A stretch of DNA of 5,281 nt. Origin: an uncultured Collinsella sp. GTDB lineage: Bacteria > Actinomycetota > Coriobacteriia > Coriobacteriales > Coriobacteriaceae. The notes under the pieces were generated by a model. The model was not told where the DNA came from. It saw nothing but the letters and a program-made list of their open reading frames with translations, and did not search any database. Numbering within the stretch: position 1 is the first letter of the stretch; the number at the start of each line of letters is the position of its first letter. Location: assembly GCA_900764415.1 (NCBI GenBank), contig CAAFOA010000468.1, positions 1 to 5,281 on the forward strand, in the 5' to 3' direction. Both the position numbers and the translations under genes were made by a program. Shown one piece after another: positions 1 through 5,281 of the stretch.

Positions 1-88
1 AAGAGACAGGGAACGGACCCATAGATAAGCTCCTTAATAGAACAATTCAAACTCCAGTACTGTACCACAATCCCCCGCTCTCCCCTAC
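1..88. other. Non-coding left edge, possible REP-like fragment at 1-20
   Basis: No gene is visible. The first 20 bases contain GGGAACGGACCC, which resembles the GGGGACGGGG core of the repeats at 89-124 and 1031-1066 and could be the end of another REP-type element continuing outside the window. No T-rich terminator for the transposase gene is seen between its stop codon and the edge. Confidence 0.35.
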
Positions 89-124
89 CTGCCACTCGGG
101 GACGGGGTAGAAATGGCAGAAATA
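89..124 (+). repeat. Left REP-like repeat
   Basis: Reads CTGCCA, then CTC, then a G-rich core GGGGACGGGG, then two near-identical 9-mers GGTAGAAAT (106-114) and GGCAGAAAT (115-123). CTGCCA (89-94) can pair with TGGCAG (114-119) to give a 6-bp stem enclosing a 19-base G-rich loop. A GTAG tetranucleotide (107-110), the motif that marks REP elements in enterobacteria, lies in the loop. It is an inverted copy of 1031-1066, with three differences. It lies 18 bases downstream of the transposase stop codon. Confidence 0.8.
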
Positions 125-142
125 GCTCTTGATTTTCATCTA

Positions 143-892
143 TTAAAGTGATTTGAGGGCATTTCGAACGACATAGCGTCCAAGCCCCGTAAGACGGCCA
201 ATCTGTCGTTCACTAAAGCCAGCCTCATACAGCCTGCGAACAGCTTCGGCACGTTCAAATGGACCGGGAAGCCCCATAACATCATGGGGATCCATGCCGT
301 CTAGGACTCCCCTAGCCTTGCGCTCCTGCTCAAATACCGTCATCGAACGGCCAGAATTCAATACATAGGTATCCTTGCGGCCCGATTTGCTAAAGGATTC
401 AAAATTTCCCCGTCCGCCGATTAGACTAAATAGGATGCTCCGATCCAGGTGGCCGCCTTCACCAAGGTAGGCTTGATAGCTGCTCCATTGGTAGGCCTCC
501 GGGCGGCAACCAAGCTCAATCGGATTATCGTGAATGTAGCGAATTGCCTGCATAAAATAGTCATTAGACTCAATAGGCTTACTTTTATAGCGATCCTGAA
601 ATACGGGGCCGCAGCGTCCGGTCACCCTGTTGAAAAACTGACCATAGAGGGTTCCTATGTAATGGACGACCTCCCACATATGGTCCTCGCGATCAGAAAG
701 CAGCATATGCACATGGTTGTCCATGAGGCACCAGGCGCATAACGAAGCCTTGTACTGCGTGCATGCTTCACCCGCTACGGACATGAAAAACCTGCGTTGA
801 TAATCCTCTTCGAATAGGTACTGCTTGCCACAGCCTCTCATCATCACATGGTAATAGCCGTAGGGGGACTTTACTCTGGCCTGCCTTGTCAT
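143..892 (-). CDS. REP-associated tyrosine transposase (RAYT, Y1/HUH, IS200-like)
   Basis: A 249-residue protein of the transposase IS200-like (Y1_Tnp) family. These enzymes nick and rejoin single-stranded DNA at hairpins through a 5'-phosphotyrosine intermediate. Visible features: an N-terminal YHVMMRG motif (residues 14-20), typical of the family; the HUH metal-binding motif H60-V-H62 in DNHVHMLL; the QDRYKS stretch at 99-104; and RYIHDNP (118-124), where Y119 is the best candidate nucleophile. A C-terminal segment (about 213-249) ending in SERQIGRLTGLGRYVVRNAL looks like a helix-turn-helix, an extension found in longer RAYTs and absent from minimal IS200 TnpA. The ATG is preceded by GAGGT six bases upstream. 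The frame is intact and all expected catalytic residues are present, so the protein may be active. Family assignment is firm; REP mobilisation is inferred from the flanking repeats. Confidence 0.9.
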   Translation of the reverse strand: MTRQARVKSPYGYYHVMMRGCGKQYLFEEDYQRRFFMSVAGEACTQYKASLCAWCLMDNHVHMLLSDREDHMWEVVHYIGTLYGQFFNRVTGRCGPVFQDRYKSKPIESNDYFMQAIRYIHDNPIELGCRPEAYQWSSYQAYLGEGGHLDRSILFSLIGGRGNFESFSKSGRKDTYVLNSGRSMTVFEQERKARGVLDGMDPHDVMGLPGPFERAEAVRRLYEAGFSERQIGRLTGLGRYVVRNALKSL

Positions 893-1030
893 TGCTGGAC
901 CTCACAATCCGCATGCATGTTTGCGTCAAACTCTACCCAGATAGGCATTAATACAAGGTTGGCAACGAAAGAAAACTAGTCAGCGGCAAACCATCACAGG
1001 CAAACGGGAAGTCAAGCTTTAGAGGAAAAA
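893..1030. other. Non-coding upstream region of the transposase gene
   Basis: 138 bases between the transposase start and the right repeat, AT-richer than the operon. I see no gene and no convincing promoter. Minor structures are a small inverted repeat GTTTG-CGT-CAAAC at 919-931 and a direct repeat GGCAAAC at 985-991 and 999-1005. Any promoter for the transposase must lie here or read in from the glycolytic operon past its terminator. On the minus strand, TTGCCA spaced 16 bases from TATCTG is the best weak match found, and I would not annotate it as a promoter. Confidence 0.5.
899..904 (-). promoter_or_regulatory. Ribosome binding site of the transposase gene
   Basis: Minus-strand TGAGGT, six bases before the ATG at 892. 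It supports that start, which also places the conserved YHV motif at the usual distance from the N-terminus. Confidence 0.65.
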
Positions 1031-1066
1031 TATTTCTACCATTTCTACCCCGTCCCCAAATGGCAG
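1031..1066 (-). repeat. Right REP-like repeat (inverted copy of 89-124)
   Basis: Read on the minus strand: CTGCCA, TTT, the GGGGACGGGG core, then two identical 9-mers GGTAGAAAT in tandem (1041-1049 and 1032-1040). CTGCCA pairs with TGGTAG with one G-T wobble, where the left copy has a full Watson-Crick stem. The second 9-mer differs from the left copy by one base, so GTAG occurs twice here and once in the left copy. The end at 1066 touches the T-tract of the operon terminator. Confidence 0.8.
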
Positions 1067-1101
1067 AAAAAGGGGGTTGTCCGATTGTGGACAACCCCCT
1101 T
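1067..1101 (-). terminator. Intrinsic terminator of the pgk-tpiA-gpmI operon
   Basis: A perfect 13-bp stem (1070-1082 with 1089-1101; minus-strand arm AAGGGGGTTGTCC) around a 6-base loop, followed on the minus strand by five T residues (1071-1067, the first two being part of the stem). It begins 25 bases after the gpmI stop codon. The G+C-rich stem and T-run are textbook for Rho-independent termination of leftward transcription. Confidence 0.9.
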
Positions 1102-1104
1102 ACT

Positions 1105-1125
1105 AGAAAACGTTATTTGTTTTCT
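1105..1125 (-). other. Small AT-rich hairpin between gpmI stop and terminator
   Basis: AGAAAAC (1105-1111) and GTTTTCT (1119-1125) form a 7-bp inverted repeat with a 7-base loop, one base after the gpmI stop codon and just ahead of the main terminator. It is too weak to terminate alone. It may be incidental or may help protect the 3' end. Confidence 0.35.
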
Positions 1126-1126
1126 C

Positions 1127-2680
1127 TTAGGCCTCGGTGGCGAGCACGCGGCCCGTCATCTCGGCGGAAGGCTCAATACCAGCCATGGTGAGCATGGTCG
1201 GAGCGATATCGGAAAGACGGCCGTCCTTGATACCGGTGAGCTTGGCCTTCTCATCAACGATGATGAACGGCACACGGTTGGTGGTGTGAGCCGTGAACGG
1301 ATGCTTGGAACCGTCGGAAGCAACGTCAAACATGTGGTCGGCGTTGCCGTGGTCGGCGGTGATCAGCGCAAAGCCGCCCTTGGCGAGAATCGCCGGGACA
1401 ACCTTGGACAAGGCATCGTCAACAGCCTCGACGGCCTTAACGGCGGCGTCGAAGACACCGGTGTGACCAACCATGTCGCAGTTCGCGAAGTTCACGATGT
1501 AGAAATCAGCGCGATCCTCGTTGATGGCGGCGACAAGCTTCTCGGTAACCTCGGGAGCGCTCATCTCAGGCTGCAGATCGTAGGTAGCGACCTTGGGGGA
1601 AGCGACGAGTACGCGCTCCTCGCCCTCCTTGGGCTCCTCGATGCCGCCGTTGAGGAAGAACGTCACGTGGGCGTACTTCTCGGTCTCGGCGGTGTGCAGC
1701 TGCTTCAGGCCATTGGCGGCGATAACGTCGGCCAGGACGTTCTCGGGGAACGTCTTGGGGAAGGCGACCTCGACGTCAAACGTCGGATCGTACTCGGTCA
1801 TCGTCACAAAGTGAGAAAGCTTAATCTGCTCGCGCTCGAAGCCGTCGAACTCCTTGTCCGTGAACACGCGGGTCATCTGACGGGCGCGGTCGGGACGGAA
1901 GTTGAAGAAGATGGCCGCGTCGCCCTCGTGGATGCCCTCGTTGTGGGCAGCGAAGGGCTCGACGAACTCGTCGCCGCGCGGATCCTTCTCGTAGTAGGCC
2001 TTGATACCGGCAACGGGGTCGACATCGGCATCGGACGCATTGACCATGACGTCGTAGGCGCGCTGGATGCGCTCCCAACGGTTATCGCGGTCCATGGCCC
2101 AATAACGGCCCGACACGGTGGCAACGCGAGCGTCGCAACCGGTCTCCTCGGAGATCTTCGCCAGGAAGGCGCAGAACTCACTCATGTAGCCAGCGCCGGA
2201 CTGCGGGTCAACGTCGCGGCCATCCATGAAGGCGTGGACGCGAACGGTCTTGACACCGTGCTCGGCAGCCATCTTGACCAGAGCCTCGACGTGGTTCATG
2301 TGAGAATGAACACCGCCAGGGCTCATAAGGCCCATGAGGTGGAGAGTCTTGCCGTCAGCCTTGACGTCGTCCATAGCCTTGACGAAGACCTCGTTCTTGG
2401 CGATGGAGCCGTCCTTGATGGCGTTGTTGATGCGCGAAAGCTCCTGGAACACGATGCGGCCGGCACCGATGTTGAGGTGACCCACCTCGGAGTTGCCCAT
2501 CTGGCCATCGGGAAGACCCACGTCCTCGCCCGAAGCGCCGAGCGTGGTGTGGGGGTACTTCTCGTACAGGCTATCAAGGAAGGGCGTCTTGGCTGCGGCG
2601 ACGGCGTTCTCGCCATCGGCCGGAGCCAGGCCGCAGCCGTCCATAATGATCAGGAGTGCGGGAAGATGACGCTGTGCCAT
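1127..2680 (-). CDS. gpmI: 2,3-bisphosphoglycerate-independent phosphoglycerate mutase
   Basis: A complete 517-residue enzyme, normal for the cofactor-independent family (about 510), that interconverts 3- and 2-phosphoglycerate in the cytoplasm using two manganese ions and a phosphoserine intermediate. Visible active-site elements: D14 in LLIIMDGCG; the phosphorylated serine S64 in MGNSEVGH; H125 in GGVHSH; GRD at 154-156; RYWAMDRDNRW at 192-202; FRPDRARQ at 261-268; D402 and H406 in CDMVGHTG; D443 and H444 in TADHGNADH; H465 in TAHTT. These correspond to the metal and substrate ligands known from the Geobacillus enzyme. The ATG lies 5 bases after the tpiA stop. The stop TAG itself forms part of an AGGA ribosome binding site only 3 bases from the ATG, suggesting coupled translation. 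It is the last gene of the operon, followed by a strong terminator. Confidence 0.97.
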   Translation of the reverse strand: MAQRHLPALLIIMDGCGLAPADGENAVAAAKTPFLDSLYEKYPHTTLGASGEDVGLPDGQMGNSEVGHLNIGAGRIVFQELSRINNAIKDGSIAKNEVFVKAMDDVKADGKTLHLMGLMSPGGVHSHMNHVEALVKMAAEHGVKTVRVHAFMDGRDVDPQSGAGYMSEFCAFLAKISEETGCDARVATVSGRYWAMDRDNRWERIQRAYDVMVNASDADVDPVAGIKAYYEKDPRGDEFVEPFAAHNEGIHEGDAAIFFNFRPDRARQMTRVFTDKEFDGFEREQIKLSHFVTMTEYDPTFDVEVAFPKTFPENVLADVIAANGLKQLHTAETEKYAHVTFFLNGGIEEPKEGEERVLVASPKVATYDLQPEMSAPEVTEKLVAAINEDRADFYIVNFANCDMVGHTGVFDAAVKAVEAVDDALSKVVPAILAKGGFALITADHGNADHMFDVASDGSKHPFTAHTTNRVPFIIVDEKAKLTGIKDGRLSDIAPTMLTMAGIEPSAEMTGRVLATEA

Positions 2681-2685
2681 ATGTC

Positions 2686-3453
2686 CTACTCGCCTGCCTT
2701 GACGACCATAGAGGCGAAGTCGGCAGCCTTGAGCGAAGCGCCGCCCACGAGGGCGCCGTCAACGTCGGGCTTGGCGACGAGCTCGGCAATGTTGCCGGGC
2801 TTGGCAGAGCCACCATAGAGAACGCGGATGCCGTTGGCGAGCTCCTCGCCGAACATCTCCTTGAGGGTCTCACGGATAGCGCCGCAGACCTCCTGAGCGT
2901 CCTCGGCGGTAGCGGTCTTGCCGGTGCCGATGGCCCAGATGGGCTCGTAGGCGACGACGACCTGCTTGGGGCAGGTGATCTCAAGACCAGCAAGGCCAGC
3001 CTTGACCTGGTTCACGACGTGCTCGACATAGGTGCCGGCCTCGCGGACCTCAGGGGACTCGCCGCAGCAGAAGACGGGAACAAGACCGGCGGCAACGAGG
3101 GCCTTGGCCTTCTTGTTCTGATCCTCGTCGGTCTCGTGGAAGTAATCACGACGCTCGGAGTGACCGATGATGCAGTAGGTGCAGCCAGCGGACTTGAGCA
3201 TGTCGCAAGAGGACTCACCGGTGAAGGCACCCTTGGCCTCCCAGTACACGTTCTGCGCACCGAGGGCGATGGGGGCAGCCTGAATGCGGTCATGAACCGT
3301 GGTGATGTCGATGGTCGGAGGGCAGACGAGCACCTCGACGCCAGCCGGAACCTCGGGCAGAGCCTGAGCCAGCTCGTCGGCGAGCTTGGCGGCCTCGGCG
3401 ACGTCGTTGTTCATCTTCCAGTTACCAGCGATAAGAAGGGTGCGATTAGGCAT
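2686..3453 (-). CDS. tpiA: Triose-phosphate isomerase
   Basis: A 255-residue TIM-barrel enzyme that interconverts dihydroxyacetone phosphate and glyceraldehyde 3-phosphate; length is normal. Active-site residues are all visible: N11 and K13 in AGNWKMN, the electrophile H98 in IIGHSERR, the catalytic base E170 in AYEPIWAIGTGKTA (loop 6 follows), YGGS at 213-216 and the phosphate-binding GALVGGASL at 233-241. The frame is open upstream to an ATG at 3513, but that would add 20 unrelated residues. The start at 3453 gives the standard N-terminus MPNRTLLIAGNWKMN and has GGAGG 9 bases upstream. This start overlaps the pgk stop by 8 bases (ATGCCTAA), so translation is probably coupled to pgk. Confidence 0.97.
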   Translation of the reverse strand: MPNRTLLIAGNWKMNNDVAEAAKLADELAQALPEVPAGVEVLVCPPTIDITTVHDRIQAAPIALGAQNVYWEAKGAFTGESSCDMLKSAGCTYCIIGHSERRDYFHETDEDQNKKAKALVAAGLVPVFCCGESPEVREAGTYVEHVVNQVKAGLAGLEITCPKQVVVAYEPIWAIGTGKTATAEDAQEVCGAIRETLKEMFGEELANGIRVLYGGSAKPGNIAELVAKPDVDGALVGGASLKAADFASMVVKAGE

Positions 3454-4636
3454 CGAGAAGCGCCTCCACTCCGGGCAGGGCCTTACCCTCGACGAGCTCC
3501 ATGGAAGCGCCACCGCCGGTGGAAATCCAGCTCATCTTGTCGGCCAGGTTAAACTTGTTGACGGCTGCGACGGAATCGCCACCACCGATGATCGAGGTGC
3601 AGTCGGCCTCGGCAACAGCCTCGGCGATAGCCTGGGTGCCGTGAGCGAAGTTGTCGAACTCGAAGACGCCCATGGGGCCATTCCAGAACACGGTCTTGGC
3701 ACCCTTGACAGCCTCGGCGTAGAGCTCCTCGGTCTTGGGGCCGATGTCCATGCCCTCACGGTCATCGGGGATAGCGTCGGAAGCGACAACCTCGGGGACA
3801 GCGTCCTCGCCAAAGTGATCGGCAACACGGTTGCCGACGGGGAGCAGGATCTTGACACCCTTCTCCTCGGCCTTCTTGAGCATCTCGCCGGCGCGCTCGA
3901 CCCAGTCCTCTTCCTTGAGGGACTGACCAACGGACAGGCCCTGAGCCAGGAAGAAGGTGTAGGCCATGCCGCCACCGATGATCAGGGTGTCAGCGGAGTC
4001 GATGAGGTGATCGAGAACGCCGATCTTGGAGGAAACCTTGGAACCGCCGACGATGGCGACGAAGGGGCGCTCGGGCTCGGCGAAGATGCCGGTCAGCGTG
4101 TCGACCTCCTTCTCGAGCAGGAAGCCGGCGACGGCAGGCAGGTAAGCGGCGGGGCCCACGACGGAACCCTGGGCGCGGTGAGCGGTGCCGAAGGCATCGA
4201 GAACGAAGACGTCACCATAGGAAGCGAGCTTCTTGGCGATCTCGGGATCGTTCTTCTTCTCACGCTTGTCAAAACGGACGTTCTCGAGAACGAGGACCTT
4301 GCCCGGCTCGACGGCGGCGACAGCCTCGGCGGCCTTCTCGCCATACGTGTCGGCAACAAAAGCAACGTCAAGGCCAGAGAGCTCAGCGAGCTTCTTGGCG
4401 ACAGGCTCGAGGGAAAGCTCGGGCTGGAAGCCAGTGCCCTCAGGACGGCCGAGGTGGCTCATGAGGATGACGCGAGCGTTGTGCTCAACGAGGTAGTTGA
4501 TGGTGGGCAGGGCAGCCTTAATACGGGTGGTGTCGCCAACGACGCCATCCTTGATAGGCACGTTGAAGTCAACGCGGACGAGAACGCGCTTGCCGTCGAC
4601 ATCGATGTCGCGGACGGTCTTCTTGGTAAAGGCCAT
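3446..4636 (-). CDS. pgk: Phosphoglycerate kinase
   Basis: A 396-residue two-domain kinase that transfers the acyl phosphate of 1,3-bisphosphoglycerate to ADP, the first ATP-forming step of glycolysis. N-terminal domain (substrate binding): RVDFNVP (21-27, with D23 and N25), R38, HLGRP (61-65), ENVRF (118-122, R121) and TAHRAQG (151-157, R154). C-terminal domain (nucleotide binding): VGGSKVSSK (196-204), GGGMA (221-225), WNGPMGVFE (318-326), GGGDS (351-355) and STGGGAS (372-378). An open frame continues to an ATG at 4672, but the 12 extra residues are unlike the family and lack a ribosome binding site. The ATG at 4636 gives the usual MAFTKKTVRDID start, with AAAGG upstream. It is probably the first gene of a pgk-tpiA-gpmI unit, separated from gap by a terminator-like hairpin. 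Confidence 0.97.
   Translation of the reverse strand: MAFTKKTVRDIDVDGKRVLVRVDFNVPIKDGVVGDTTRIKAALPTINYLVEHNARVILMSHLGRPEGTGFQPELSLEPVAKKLAELSGLDVAFVADTYGEKAAEAVAAVEPGKVLVLENVRFDKREKKNDPEIAKKLASYGDVFVLDAFGTAHRAQGSVVGPAAYLPAVAGFLLEKEVDTLTGIFAEPERPFVAIVGGSKVSSKIGVLDHLIDSADTLIIGGGMAYTFFLAQGLSVGQSLKEEDWVERAGEMLKKAEEKGVKILLPVGNRVADHFGEDAVPEVVASDAIPDDREGMDIGPKTEELYAEAVKGAKTVFWNGPMGVFEFDNFAHGTQAIAEAVAEADCTSIIGGGDSVAAVNKFNLADKMSWISTGGGASMELVEGKALPGVEALLDA
3463..3467 (-). promoter_or_regulatory. Ribosome binding site of tpiA
   Basis: Minus-strand GGAGG inside the 3' end of pgk, 9 bases before the ATG at 3453. It decides between this start and the longer open frame beginning at 3513. Confidence 0.8.
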
Positions 4637-4647
4637 GTTTGCTTCTA

Positions 4648-4652
4648 CCTTT
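4648..4652 (-). promoter_or_regulatory. Ribosome binding site of pgk
   Basis: Minus-strand AAAGG, 11 bases before the ATG at 4636. The spacing is slightly long, but it is the only purine-rich match near either candidate start and supports the shorter protein. Confidence 0.55.
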
Positions 4653-4659
4653 CGTACGT

Positions 4660-4682
4660 GTCTGCCTTCCATTACGGCAGAC
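4660..4682 (-). other. Leader hairpin upstream of pgk
   Basis: GTCTGCC and GGCAGAC form a 7-bp stem with a 9-base loop on the minus strand, ending eight bases before the pgk ribosome binding site and starting about ten bases after the gap-pgk terminator. It has no T-tract, so it is not a terminator. It could stabilise the 5' end of a processed pgk transcript or be incidental. Confidence 0.4.
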
Positions 4683-4692
4683 GATTTCTTAT

Positions 4693-4739
4693 AAAAAGGA
4701 CGCGACCCTAGGGTGTAAGCCCTATAAGGCCGCGCCCTT
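4693..4739 (-). terminator. Intrinsic terminator between gap and pgk
   Basis: On the minus strand the arms AAGGGCGCGGCC and GGTCGCGTCCTT (4728-4739 with 4696-4707) form a 12-bp stem with two G-U wobbles. A second inner stem TAGGG/CCCTA (4720-4724 with 4709-4713) lies inside, and five T residues (4697-4693) follow. The two wobble positions would be A-C mismatches on the plus strand, so the structure is built to work leftward, downstream of gap. It lies 37 bases after the gap stop codon. Confidence 0.8.
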
Positions 4740-4776
4740 CTTTAGACGCTCAACGAGCTATTCGCTAAAAGCTAAA

Positions 4777-5281
4777 TTAAGCAACGAACTTCTCGAAGTA
4801 CTTGATGGTGCGGACCATCTGAGAGGTGTAGGAGTTCTCGTTGTCGTACCAAGAGGTGACCTGAACGAGGGTCTGGCCGTTGCCGAGGTCAGAGCACATG
4901 GTCTGCGTGGCGTCGAAGATGGAGCCGTGGGTCTCGCCGACGATGTCGCGGGAGACGATCTGGTCCTCGTTGTAGGCGAAGGTATCGGGGATGGTCTCGG
5001 CGTAGGCCTTCATGGCAGCGTTGACCTCGTCGACGGTGACCTTCTTGTCAACGACGGCGTAGAGGTTGGTCAGCGAGCCGGTCGGCGTCGGGACGCGCTG
5101 GGCGGCACCGATGAGCTTGCCGTTGAGCTCGGGGAGAACCAGGCCGATGGCCTTGGCAGCGCCCGTGGTGTTCGGGACGATGTTCTCGGAGCAGGCGCGG
5201 GAGCGACGGAAGTTGCCCTTGCGCTGCGGGCCGTCGAGCGGCATCTGGTCGCCGGTGAAGGCGTGGATGGTGGTCATGATG
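4777..5281 (-). CDS. gap: Glyceraldehyde-3-phosphate dehydrogenase, C-terminal half (cut by window edge)
   Basis: The visible part is about 167 residues, the C-terminal half of a protein normally about 335 long; the frame stays open through the right edge. The ATG at 5277 is an internal methionine: it is preceded in frame by ATC, and the [11 protein letters not shown] segment is the family's mid-protein motif carrying the catalytic histidine (codon 5263-5265). The catalytic cysteine and the NAD-binding domain lie outside the window. Further signatures are [20 protein letters not shown], the phosphate-binding arginine in [12 protein letters not shown], and SWYDNENSY near the end. The enzyme oxidises glyceraldehyde 3-phosphate to 1,3-bisphosphoglycerate, the substrate of Pgk. 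The S-loop [14 protein letters not shown] differs from the classical LPHKDLRRARA type of Geobacillus GAPDH. A terminator follows, so gap may be transcribed largely on its own. Confidence 0.95.
   Translation of the reverse strand, partial: IMTTIHAFTGDQMPLDGPQRKGNFRRSRACSENIVPNTTGAAKAIGLVLPELNGKLIGAAQRVPTPTGSLTNLYAVVDKKVTVDEVNAAMKAYAETIPDTFAYNEDQIVSRDIVGETHGSIFDATQTMCSDLGNGQTLVQVTSWYDNENSYTSQMVRTIKYFEKFVA

Larger units (their letters stand above)
89..1066. mobile_element. RAYT/REP module: Y1 transposase gene bracketed by inverted REP-like repeats
   Basis: A 978-base unit made of one minus-strand Y1 (HUH) transposase gene and a 36-base G-rich repeat at each end, in inverted orientation with the G-rich strands pointing inward. 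The two ends match at 33 of 36 positions. This is the arrangement known for REP-associated tyrosine transposases (RAYTs), single-copy relatives of IS200/IS605 transposases that act on single-stranded REP hairpins. No accessory tnpB-like gene is present. I see no clear target-site duplication, which fits the family since Y1 enzymes do not make one. The unit starts right after the terminator of the neighbouring glycolytic operon and does not interrupt a gene. By eye it is less G+C-rich than the flanking glycolytic genes, consistent with separate ancestry. The exact boundaries are inferred from where the repeat similarity ends. Confidence 0.72.

Noticed and set aside
34..146. Inverted 8-mer TTAATAGA (34-41) and TCTATTAA (139-146) around the left repeat
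   Set aside because: Short, AT-rich, partly inside the transposase stop region, and without extension on either side; chance is the simplest explanation.
449..742. Plus-strand 97-codon frame inside the transposase gene
   Set aside because: It lies wholly opposite the well-supported transposase, with no upstream signal or similarity to a known small protein.
1502..1509. Extra REP-like 8-mer GTAGAAAT within gpmI
   Set aside because: It is only a fragment of the repeat, lacks the G-rich core and stem, and is explained by conserved coding sequence.
1085..2818. Long plus-strand open frame of 577 codons antisense to gpmI
   Set aside because: It mirrors gpmI, whose high-G+C codon use avoids codons that give stops on the opposite strand. 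The translation has no recognisable domain and runs through the terminator region.
3454..3513. Longer tpiA start at 3513
   Set aside because: It would add 20 residues encoded inside pgk that do not belong to the family. The internal ATG has a good GGAGG and the standard N-terminus.
2656..3552. Plus-strand open frame of 298 codons antisense to tpiA
   Set aside because: Antisense shadow of tpiA with no ribosome binding site or recognisable motif.
4637..4672. Longer pgk start at 4672
   Set aside because: The added 12 residues come from the leader hairpin region, have no ribosome binding site and are unlike the family N-terminus.
3386..4711. Plus-strand open frame of 441 codons antisense to pgk
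   Set aside because: Same antisense shadow effect. The pgk frame carries every family motif, and the opposite frame is low-complexity in leucine, glycine, aspartate and valine.

Overview
The window is dominated by one strand. Four glycolytic genes run leftward on the minus strand in the order gap (3' part only, cut by the right edge), pgk, tpiA, gpmI. To their left lies a small mobile-type module: a single Y1/HUH transposase gene of the REP-associated (RAYT, IS200-like) kind, bracketed by an inverted pair of short G-rich repeats. High G+C coding sequence, the gap-pgk-tpiA-gpmI order and the protein sequences suggest an anaerobic Actinomycetota of the class Coriobacteriia, for example Collinsella or a relative. 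That placement is inference from general familiarity, not from a database match.

Layout from left to right. 1-88: a non-coding edge whose first 20 bases resemble a fragment of a related G-rich repeat. 89-124: left REP-like repeat. 143-892 (minus): RAYT transposase with an HUH motif, a candidate catalytic tyrosine and a C-terminal helix-turn-helix. 893-1030: its non-coding upstream region. 1031-1066: right REP-like repeat, inverted relative to the left one and matching it at 33 of 36 positions. 1067-1101: strong intrinsic terminator of the glycolytic operon, whose T-tract touches the right repeat with no gap. 1127-2680 gpmI, 2686-3453 tpiA and 3446-4636 pgk follow, all minus. 4637-4776: intergenic region with a second intrinsic terminator (about 4693-4739) and a small leader hairpin. 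4777-5281: the C-terminal half of gap.

The four enzymes cover consecutive lower-glycolysis steps: triose-phosphate isomerisation (TpiA), oxidation and phosphorylation to 1,3-bisphosphoglycerate (Gap), substrate-level ATP formation (Pgk) and 3-PG to 2-PG conversion (GpmI). pgk, tpiA and gpmI are tightly packed (8-nt overlap, then a 5-nt gap) and are probably translationally coupled. gap is separated from them by a terminator-like hairpin, which would let gap be expressed more strongly than the rest.

The glycolytic part is ordinary. The part worth a second look is the transposase and repeat module: its inverted REP-like ends, its exact abutment to the operon terminator, and a further 8-base match in register outside both ends. 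I see no defence system, CRISPR array, tRNA or rRNA.
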